A stretch of DNA of 30,658 nt from Amanita rubescens (lineage: Eukaryota > Basidiomycota > Agaricomycetes > Agaricales > Amanitaceae): positions 1 to 30,658 of the forward strand of contig WION01000589.1 of the NCBI GenBank assembly GCA_015039365.1, written 5' to 3'. The translations under genes and the position numbers were made by a program. Shown here one piece after another: positions 11,272 to 18,909 of this stretch. How positions within the stretch are numbered: the stretch's first letter is position 1; the number at the start of each line of letters is the position of its first letter. The notes beneath the pieces were generated by a model. That model saw only the letters and a program-made list of their open reading frames with translations, did no database searches and was not told the origin of the DNA.

Positions 11272-14064
11272 ATGGGACCGTCACTCGGACGGTCACTTTC
11301 CCCTGAGAAGCTGCAGGTAGAAGTGATGAATAACCCAAAAGTAAAGCTGGGATCCAACCACCCAGGCACTCTCACAATCATGAGCAATTTGGCATTAACA
11401 TACCAAAGTCAGGGAAGGTGGGATGAGGCAGAGAAACTGCAGGCGGAAGTTATGAATACACAGAAATTGAAGCTTGGATTAGACTATCCAGGCACTCTTA
11501 CAACCATGAGCAATTTGGCTTCAACATACCAGAATCAGGGAAGGTGGGATGAGGCAGAGAAGCTGCAGGTAGAAGTGATGAATACACAAAAAGTCAAATT
11601 GGGATCAGGCCATCCAGGCACTCTCACAACTATGAACAATTTGGGATTAACATATTGGTCCCAAGGAAAGTGGGATGAGGCAGAGAAGCTGCAGGTAGAA
11701 GTGATCAATGCACGGAAAGTAAAGCTGGGACTAGATCATCCAGGCACTCTCACTACCATGAGCAATTTAGCACTAACATATGAGAGTCAGGAAAGGTGGG
11801 ATGAGGCAGAGACACTGCAGGTAGAAGTGATGAATGCACAGAAAGTGAAGCTGGGATCAGACCATCCAGACACTCTCACAACCATGAACAATTTGGCATT
11901 AACATACCGGAATCAAGGGAGGTGGGTTGAAGCAAAGATGCTGCAGGTGGAAGTGATGAATAGACAGAAAGTAAAGCCAGGATTAGACCACCCAGGGACT
12001 CTCACAACCATGAGCAATTTGGCAGTAACCTACCAGAATCTGGGAAAGTGGGATGAGGCAGAGAAGTTGAAGGAAGCAGTGATGAATACACAAAAAGTAA
12101 AATTGGGATTAGACCATCCAGACACCCTCACAACTATGAGCAATTTGGCATTGACATACCAGAATCAGGGAAGGTGGGATAAGGCAGAGACACTGCAAGT
12201 AGAAGTGATGAATACATGTAAGGTAAAGGTGGGATCAGCCCATCCAGGCACTCTCACTACCATGAATAATTTGGCAACAACATACCAGAACCAAGGAAGG
12301 TGGGATGAGGCAGAGAAGCTGCAAGTGGAAGTGATAAACACACAGAAAGTAAAGCTAGGATCAGACCACCTGGCAGGCACTATCACAACCATGAACAATT
12401 TGGCAACAACATACAAGAATCAGGGAAGGTGGGATGAGGCAGAGAAGTTGCAGGTAGAAGTGGTGGATATACAGAAAGCAAAGCTGGGATTAGACCACCC
12501 AGGCACCCTCAAAACCATGAACAACTTGGCATTAACATACTGGTCTAAGGGAAGGTGGGATGAAGCAGAGAAGCTGCAGATAGAAGTAATGAATACACAA
12601 AAAGTGAAGCTGGGATCAAACCATCCAGGCACTCTCACTACCATGAGCAATTTGGCACTAACATACCAGAATCAGGGGAGGTGGGATGAGGCAGAGAAGC
12701 TGCAAGTAGAAATAATGAATACATGGAAAGTAAAGCTGGGGCCAGACCATCCAGGCACTCTCACAGCCATGAACAATTTGGCATTAACATACCAGTCTCA
12801 GGGGAGGTGGGATGAGGCAGAGAAGCTGCAGGTAGAAGTGATGAATACATTGAAAGTAAAGTTGGGATCAGACCATTCAAGTGCTCTCACAAGCATGAGC
12901 AATTTGGCAACAATATATCAGACCCAGGGAAGATGGGATGATGCAGAGAAGCTGCAAGTAGAAGTAGTGAATACACAGAAAGTAAAGCTGGGATTAGACC
13001 ATCCAGGCACTCTCACAACCATGAGCAATTTGGCAGTAACCTACCGGAATCAAGGAAGGTGGGATGAGGCAAAGAAGTTGCAGGTAGAAGTGATGAATAT
13101 GCAGAAAGTGAAGCTGGGACCAGACCATCCTGGCACTCTCACAACTATGAGCAATTTGGCATCAACATACCAGAATCAGGGAAGGTGGGCTGAGGCAGAG
13201 ACACTGCAGGTAGAAGTGATGAATACACAGAAAGTAAAGTTGGGATTAGAACATCCAGGCACCCTCACTACCATGAGCAATTTGGCAATAACATACCACT
13301 CTCAGGGAAGGTGGGATGAGGCAGAGAAGCTGCAGGTAGAAGTGATGAATACACGGAAAGTAAAGCTGGGATTAGACCATCCAGACACTCTCACAACCAT
13401 GAACAATTTGGCAACAACATACCAGAATCTGGGATGCTGGGATGAGGCAGGGAAGGTACAGGTAGAAGTGATGAGCACACAAAAAGTAAAATTGGGATTA
13501 GACCATCCAAGCACTCTCATAACCATGAACAATTTGGCATTAACATACCAATCTCAGGGAAGGTGGGATGAAGCAGAGAAACTGCAGGTGGAAGTGATGA
13601 ATAGACAGAAAGCAAAGCTGGGATCAGACCATCCAAGCACTCTCATAACCATGAACAACTTGGCATCAACATACCAGAATCAGGGAAGGTGGGATGAGGC
13701 AGAGAAGTTGCAGGTAGAAGTGCTGAATACACAGAAAGTAAAGCTGGGATCAACCCATACTGACACTCTCACAACCATGAACAATTTGGCATTCACATAC
13801 CAGAATCAGGGAAGGTCAGATGAGGCAGAGAAGCTGCAGGTGGAAGTTATGCATGCATGGAAAATAAAGCTTGGGTCAGAACATCCAAACACCCTCCAAG
13901 TCATGGCCAATTTGGCCTTGACATATACAAGTCAGAAAAGGTTTGATGAGGCAGAGTCTTTACTATCTTGTGCAGTCCACACTATGCAACAAGTTATGGG
14001 ATCTCAGCATCAAATTACACACTATTATGAGCAAGAACTGAACAAGCTTCTCAAGGCCAAGTAG
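11272..14064 (+). CDS. TPR-repeat protein, probably truncated NLR-type receptor
   Basis: The 930-codon frame is 21 consecutive 42-residue tetratricopeptide repeats of kinesin-light-chain type (consensus LGLDHPGTLTTMSNLALTY then QNQGRWDEAEKLQVEVMN), closed by a degenerate cap ending YYEQELNKLLKAK. Repeats are nearly identical; differences gather at a few sites (S/N before NLA, the residue after NLA, the two after TY, the residues after VMN). Repeat 9 has one extra residue (HLAGT). No domain precedes the repeats: after the ATG come only about 11 unrelated residues, then the TPR consensus starts in mid-repeat at GAG AAG CTG (11305). In fungi such arrays usually form the C-terminal sensor of NB-ARC or NACHT proteins; here that front part is absent. 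A polypyrimidine stretch ending CCCCTGAG just before 11308 could be a splice acceptor, so an upstream exon is possible but none was found. The role as a ligand-binding scaffold is inferred. Confidence 0.75.
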   Translation: MGPSLGRSLSPEKLQVEVMNNPKVKLGSNHPGTLTIMSNLALTYQSQGRWDEAEKLQAEVMNTQKLKLGLDYPGTLTTMSNLASTYQNQGRWDEAEKLQVEVMNTQKVKLGSGHPGTLTTMNNLGLTYWSQGKWDEAEKLQVEVINARKVKLGLDHPGTLTTMSNLALTYESQERWDEAETLQVEVMNAQKVKLGSDHPDTLTTMNNLALTYRNQGRWVEAKMLQVEVMNRQKVKPGLDHPGTLTTMSNLAVTYQNLGKWDEAEKLKEAVMNTQKVKLGLDHPDTLTTMSNLALTYQNQGRWDKAETLQVEVMNTCKVKVGSAHPGTLTTMNNLATTYQNQGRWDEAEKLQVEVINTQKVKLGSDHLAGTITTMNNLATTYKNQGRWDEAEKLQVEVVDIQKAKLGLDHPGTLKTMNNLALTYWSKGRWDEAEKLQIEVMNTQKVKLGSNHPGTLTTMSNLALTYQNQGRWDEAEKLQVEIMNTWKVKLGPDHPGTLTAMNNLALTYQSQGRWDEAEKLQVEVMNTLKVKLGSDHSSALTSMSNLATIYQTQGRWDDAEKLQVEVVNTQKVKLGLDHPGTLTTMSNLAVTYRNQGRWDEAKKLQVEVMNMQKVKLGPDHPGTLTTMSNLASTYQNQGRWAEAETLQVEVMNTQKVKLGLEHPGTLTTMSNLAITYHSQGRWDEAEKLQVEVMNTRKVKLGLDHPDTLTTMNNLATTYQNLGCWDEAGKVQVEVMSTQKVKLGLDHPSTLITMNNLALTYQSQGRWDEAEKLQVEVMNRQKAKLGSDHPSTLITMNNLASTYQNQGRWDEAEKLQVEVLNTQKVKLGSTHTDTLTTMNNLAFTYQNQGRSDEAEKLQVEVMHAWKIKLGSEHPNTLQVMANLALTYTSQKRFDEAESLLSCAVHTMQQVMGSQHQITHYYEQELNKLLKAK
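11276..11294. repeat. GACCGTC/GACGGTC hairpin at the TPR breakpoint
   Basis: A perfect 7-bp inverted repeat, GACCGTC and GACGGTC with a 5-base loop (ACTCG), sits just inside the first ATG and about 10 bases before the first recognisable TPR codons. It could be a rearrangement scar, part of a transposon end, or chance. Confidence 0.5.
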
Positions 14065-14407
14065 AAAAATTAGTGCAGGGTACAGATACTAATGGCTTCA
14101 GTACCTGCAATGTCATATGTATAAATGTGGGAATGTGGAAAGCAGCAATCTTGTCTGGATACATATGCCATAGTAAAGTAGTGTATTAAACCATTTCAAT
14201 GTCAGAGCACCTGAGTATTCCCATGTGTGGTTCAGAAGCAGTCACTAATTCTGGCAGCAATTTGGTAACTTACCCTGATCATCAGATCTAACTCCCTCTG
14301 CAGCCAAGAACAAGTCATCATCCTGGGCCTACTTCTTTATTTGCTTCAGGCAATTGTAATGGGAGCCCAAAAAAGTATTTTCAGGTCTCTCTCTCTCATA
14401 AAATAAG
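14065..14407. other. Intergenic, TPR 3' end to transposon
   Basis: No gene seen. It presumably holds the 3' untranslated region of the TPR gene. A CT dinucleotide run ends just before the transposon, at about 14385-14398. Confidence 0.6.
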
Positions 14408-14492
14408 TCATTTAAGTATAAAAAAAGTGCAAGACTTGCCTTATTTTGCATTATTTTTCCTTATTCTGACTTATTTTGGGCTTAATCTAACT
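14408..14492 (+). repeat. hAT left terminal inverted repeat
   Basis: Begins TCATTTAAGTATAAAAAAAG and ends GGGCTTAATCTAACT. Within it four 10-bp words of the form TTATTnTnnn follow one another exactly (14441, 14451, 14461, 14471), one per helical turn, as expected of a transposase-binding array. Confidence 0.85.
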
Positions 14493-14513
14493 AGGGAATG
14501 GGAGGGGTTTGGG

Positions 14514-14527
14514 AAACCCCGGGGTTT
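14514..14527. repeat. AAACCCCGGGGTTT palindrome
   Basis: A perfect 14-bp palindrome in the left subterminal region of the hAT element, immediately upstream of the G-tract cluster. Confidence 0.8.
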
Positions 14528-14534
14528 TTATGGA

Positions 14535-14560
14535 GGGTTTTGAAGGGGCAGGGGTAGGGG
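14535..14560 (+). other. Left subterminal G-quadruplex motif
   Basis: Four G tracts, GGG then three GGGG, are separated by loops of 7, 2 and 2 bases (TTTTGAA, CA, TA). This fits the canonical G-quadruplex pattern on the plus strand. Folding is predicted from pattern only. Confidence 0.7.
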
Positions 14561-14716
14561 TTGGAGGTGCCCAACCCCTCCCAACCCTCCACCCCTCCGG
14601 GGGTTTTGCCTGATGCACAGCCACTCAAGTAGCTTACATAACATGTTACTTCCGAGATGATTCAGATAAAACATAGATATAGAGATAAACAACTTTTTCG
14701 TGACCGACAGTCCCTA

Positions 14717-17700
14717 ATGAGCTCCAGCAAGGAAGCTCGCAAGCGTAAAGCATCTACAAGGCTCGCTGAAAGTGACGAGGCCCTTGCAAAGAAGCTTCGC
14801 CATGCAGATAACGACAGGCTGGCACCTCCGTCACTGGCACCTCCGTCTCCAGCCTCAACTACATCTAACTTATCTCGACAAACATCTGCATCTTCCCTTC
14901 AATCTCATCATGCAACCCCACCCAGATCTCCTAGTCCTACCGAAGATGTTCGCGATGATGATGAGGCACCTGATAACGATGCCGAGGATGATAACGACGA
15001 TGGTGGGCAACCCAGAAACTTAGGGGACTCTCAAGACAAACTAGGTGCATCATTATATCTGATATCGTGATCAACGTCAACTAAGTCCCGGTAGACAAGC
15101 TATATAAGACCTACAAATCTCCCATATACGTTTTCTTCCTACCACCCACATACGGGAAGGAGAATAAAAAGCGCTTCCACATTTTTGAATGTGCGGCAAA
15201 GGTTTGCCGGAATACAAAAGGCCGGTTGGTCAAGCGTAACATCGATTCCGCAAATGCGACATCTACGTCTAATTTGAAGGCTCACGCTACCCGGTGCTAT
15301 GGTAAGGACATAGTAGATGCAGCCCTGACCGTGAAGAGTCTTGATCAAGCCCGAAATGTGCTGAAGGACAAGAATAATCTACGAAACGGGTCAATTGCAT
15401 TGGCCTTTCAAAAAGCAGGGCAAGAGACCGTTACTTACCCAACAACTACCCCTACAAATCTTGAAGTACGTGTAAACCACGTTAAATGGATATGCGAGAG
15501 TCAACGGCCTTTCGCGATCGTCAACGATAAGGGCTATCATCGTAATATGAAGACGGGGAGGCCTCACCAATACATTCCACCCGCCGATACTGTCTCCCGT
15601 GATGCACGATATGTCTTTGTTCGGGCCCGGGAGAAGATAGCAAAACTATTAAAGGTAGGTTGTCGGTATATCACGTTTTTGAAGGCATTGGAAAATGACT
15701 CACCTCTGAGGAACACCACGGCGCGCTACATTTCGGCACCGACTGTTGGACCTCACCTAATCGTCGTGCTTACATGGCCATCACGGTGCAATACGAGACT
15801 GATGGTATTGTCAGTGAGTGGTTGCTTGACATAGTAGAGGTGGGGAGGCGGCACACCGGAGAACGGCTCGCGATCGAGTTTGAAAAGGTTCTAAATGATT
15901 TTGGTATCTCAAACAAGGTAAATCATAGTTCGGCTCGTAAGATAACACTCGGACTTACTGCCATATTTAGATTCTCGCGATAACGTGCGATAATGCCTCA
16001 AACAACGAAGTCATGGTCGAAGAACTCAGAGATAGACTAAGTTCCTTTGGTGGAGAGGCCTCACGAGTCCGATGTTTTGCACACATCATTAATCTAGTAG
16101 CGAAAAGTGTCATTTCTCAGTTCGATACACCGAAAAAGAAGGGACAAAGCAGAAATCAGGCAAATCAAGATGATGTTGCTGCAGCAGGTGGCGACAACGA
16201 CTCCGATCTTCAAGATCTGCTGGCAGAAATCAGTGATCTGGCCGGTGATCACGGGGAAGATGAATTGGATGAGCTGGATGACTCGGAGGTACCGCCGGAA
16301 GATCGAGAGAAAGACAAAGATGACGGCTGGATTGATGAGCGGAGGAGCATGCTGAGCGAGGAGCTGAAAGCGTTGGAGAGAGACGTGCTGCCTGCGAGAC
16401 GAATGTTAGTCAAGGTATGTACGTCCACATTTGGCATGCCAAGGCAATGTGCCCTTGTTGGTCCACATTTATGCGTTGTTGGTCCACGTTTGCATTAGCC
16501 TGTGCCGCACAGGCGCCGCTGGGTACCGGGTTCGACTAACGACCTCTCTAAATAGCTACGCAAAGTCGCCTATGCACTCAAGAACTCACCAACTGTCGCT
16601 ACTCCCCGTTGGAGGGAAATCTGCGAGACATGTGGCCTAGATGACAAGAACATGCCCCGGGATGTCAGCACCCGATGGAACTCAACTTATCAGATGCTCG
16701 AGTTTGCGATAAAGTACCGGACTGTCATCGACATGCTCACAAGCGAGCGCGCCCTGGATCTGAGAAAATATGAAGTGGATGACGAGGAATGGATCCTCGC
16801 TACGCAACTGTGCAAAGTGCTCAAGGTGAGTACAGTATTCAGTGCCGTGCGCTCAATGCACGCTCGACAATAATTAACTAACCGTTACTTAATAGGTATT
16901 CAATGATGCGACCGCTTACTTCTCAAGATCCAAGATCTCAAACATCACGAGCGTAATACCCGCAATAGACCATTTCGATGAAGTCTTAGCATCGGCAATG
17001 GTATCAATTGAATACTCGGCAGCCATCCATGCAGCCGTTAGGATCGGAAAGCGCACGCTCAATCGCTACTACAGCAAAACTGACTATTCCGACGTGTACC
17101 GCATCGCAATGAGTACGCTAAATTACTTTCACTCACTCGGTACATTACTTACAAACCTAACATCAGTACTTGATCCCCGGTACAAGTTATCATACTTTCG
17201 GAAGATGAAATGGGAAGAGAACTGGATAACTGAAGCCCAGAGACTCGTAAAGGAAGTACTAACAAAACATACCTACGACGATGCTCGCCACGACCCTGAA
17301 GATGACAACGATGTAATCATGGTGCGTGACTCTTTTATATACTATAGTATATTGTTTTTGTAATTGTACTGACTTCAAAATCCTCGGTACCAGCTTGATA
17401 ACCCCCAACTCCGCATTGAGCGCACCTCGGTTTCGGAGAATATGTTTGAAAAGTTCATCACGGAGACTCAGACTAGCGGCGCACTGGTGGGACCATCATC
17501 AGAGCCACAGGACGAGCTGGCGCTGTACCTCAGCACCGATGTTGTGAGGCTTGATGATTCAAATAAGCCCGTCGATCCGTTCCGATGGTGGAGAGACCAC
17601 CGCGACTCTTACCCGAAACTCTCGGCTATGGCAATGGACTATCTATGCATCCCCGGTAAGCTACTATGATCATTCCTCAGCTCTTCTATCTTACAATGTT

Positions 17701-17942
17701 GCATAGGTTCGACAGTTGATGTCGAACGTGTGTTTTCTCGTGGCCGATTTGTTTTATCTTATGTCAGAAATCGGCTGAAAGTCCAGACCGTTAGGTCTGT
17801 CTTGTGCGTTGGGGAGTGGTTGAGGGCTGGTTTGATCCGGGATAAGGATATGCAAGCTTGGCTGAAGGGTCTGACAGATGTTGAAATAGAGGATGAAAAG
17901 GATGTTGCGGAGGGGTGGGATACCATTCGTACGAGTACATAG
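14717..17942 (+). CDS. hAT transposase (BED finger, hATC dimerisation domain)
   Basis: Nine exons: 14717-15044, 15086-15654, 15711-15917, 15971-16414, 16556-16825, 16896-17112, 17167-17321, 17394-17655, 17707-17942. All junctions are GT-AG, every phase matches and the sum is 895 codons plus stop. Order: basic N-terminus (KEARKRKAS, likely nuclear signal) and acidic linker; BED zinc finger with C145, C150, H176, C180 (FECAAKVCRN and LKAHATRC); RNase H-like core with D310 in HFGTDCWTSPN, D375 in TCDNASNN and a Glu at 824 in VDVERVFS; insertion domain with STRWNSTY; C-terminal dimerisation segment DVERVFSRGRFVLSYVRNRL. The catalytic Asp-Asp-Glu set of the family is present. Start chosen at MSSSKEARKRK; an in-frame ATG at 14657 would add 20 residues. 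No stop or frameshift was found, so the enzyme may be functional. It would cut and move DNA carrying its inverted repeats. Confidence 0.9.
16415..16555 (+). other. Long intron of hAT gene with 21-bp tandem duplication
   Basis: At 141 nt this is more than twice the other introns. It holds two adjacent 21-bp copies starting TTGTTGGTCCAC (16455-16475 and 16476-16496, diverged at their ends). The duplication probably explains part of the extra length. Confidence 0.65.
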
Positions 17943-18075
17943 TATTGAAATTTCTGCTGTGCTAAGTGATACGAGGGTAGAACCCCCGGGTTATTTCAAC
18001 CCGCTGACCCTCTGTAAACCCCTTGTGGACCCTTGGGGTATGAGGGGTAAACCCCTTACCCCCTCATGAAGGGCA

Positions 18076-18101
18076 GGGGTTTTGAGGGGCAGGGGCAGGG
18101 G
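18076..18101 (+). other. Right subterminal G-quadruplex motif
   Basis: Four GGGG tracts with loops TTTTGA, CA and CA. It resembles the left subterminal motif in the same, not inverted, orientation. This is an unusually strong canonical G-quadruplex pattern. Confidence 0.75.
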
Positions 18102-18142
18102 TGCCACCCCGAAAACCCGGGGGTGACCCCTCCCATTCCCTA

Positions 18143-18205
18143 AATCTAACTTAATTTTATGAAAGGGTTGTGAGGTATTTGACTTTGGTAAAGTTAAGTT
18201 AGATT
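18143..18205. repeat. Internal 11-bp inverted repeat at hAT right end
   Basis: AATCTAACTTA (18143-18153) and TAAGTTAGATT (18195-18205) enclose about 41 bases. The left end lacks this extra segment: there CTAACT is followed directly by AGGGAATGGGAGGGG, whereas on the right the matching words are separated by this hairpin. The right end therefore has an insertion of about 50 bp or the left a deletion. Confidence 0.7.
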
Positions 18206-18281
18206 AAGCCCAAAATAAGTCAGAATAAGGCAAAATAAGGTAAAATAAGACAGGTCTCACACTTTTTTTTTACTTAAATGA
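18197..18281 (-). repeat. hAT right terminal inverted repeat
   Basis: Reverse complement begins TCATTTAAGTAAAAAAAAAG and ends GGGCTTAATCTAACT. It carries the same four 10-bp TTATTnTnnn words as the left end, with 8 mismatches over 85 positions. Confidence 0.85.
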
Positions 18282-18306
18282 TATTTTCAATTAAGTAAAA
18301 AAAAAG
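18262..18306. repeat. 16-bp hairpin spanning the hAT right boundary
   Basis: C T9 ACTTAA (18262-18277) and TTAAGT A9 G (18291-18306) are perfect reverse complements with a 13-base loop. The inner half belongs to the transposon end; the outer half lies in the flank and resembles the transposon's left tip. It could be a remnant of another copy or a template-switch product at the excision/insertion site. Confidence 0.6.
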
Positions 18307-18909
18307 ACTGAACCCAAATTCCTGATGACTGATAGCTGAAACCTATTGTTATTCATATTTACGATTGTTCATGATGCGTGGATCCGGTTGAATCAAAAAC
18401 GATTCACCAGGAATTATACTAAGGGCGATATTATGGTACTCAAAGGGATGAGTCAGCACGACCCGAATGTATTAGTAATGTACAGTATCTCACGGTAAGA
18501 TCGCTCCGGATGATACTGGACCCAAACCACCACATCCGAGATGCAGGCAATATAGCGATGCACGAAGTGTCTGACGAAGACAAAGCAATGGCTATTATCT
18601 CGGACGTTGATTTGAAATTGTCTAGTAACGAAGAACGAACGCGGCCGATGATCAATTTCTCAGACCTTCAGATAGTATGCATATGGCCGATATCCACTGT
18701 TTCAAATGGCACGCAGCCATAATACATTCTCAGATGCATTCTATACAACCCTTAATGATATACCATGTATTCCCAAGTAACCGTGATTCTGACTTCTTCG
18801 ACGAGGAAAATGGTTTCTACTTGCCGGGATTCGGAATAGACGTGTCTTCTTCTCACGCACATTCACGCGTTGTCGAAGTTGCGCCCATAGTGACACGTCG
18901 ACTCAGGCC
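18282..18909. other. Region upstream of STT3
   Basis: About 600 bp holding the transposon flank and presumably the STT3 promoter. Open frames at 18510-18722 and 18677-18985 show no family I recognise and overlap the STT3 start in another frame; I do not call them genes. A decayed gene piece cannot be excluded. Confidence 0.5.

Larger units (their letters stand above)
14408..18281 (+). mobile_element. hAT-superfamily DNA transposon, apparently complete
   Basis: About 3.87 kb bounded by 85-bp terminal inverted repeats (14408-14492 and 18197-18281) that match at 77 of 85 positions by my alignment. They enclose one spliced transposase gene of hAT type with BED finger and dimerisation domain. Both subterminal regions are strongly G/C-tract rich. 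No clean 8-bp direct target duplication is seen: flanking AAAATAAG (14400-14407) and TATTTTCA (18282-18289) do not match. The real ends may therefore be offset by some bases or the target sites altered. The insertion lies about 630 bp upstream of the STT3 start codon. Confidence 0.88.

Noticed and set aside
12165..13532. Antisense frames (76-83 codons) within the TPR gene
   Set aside because: They are shadow frames of a highly repetitive coding sequence, recurring with the repeat period.
16520..16550. tRNA B-box-like GGGTTCGACTAAC in the hAT intron
   Set aside because: No matching A box, acceptor stem or anticodon arm could be built around it.
14400..18289. ATTTAAGT / ACTTAAAT as the hAT target duplication
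   Set aside because: The two 8-mers agree directly at only 6 of 8 positions but are perfect reverse complements, so they are better explained as part of the terminal inverted repeat.
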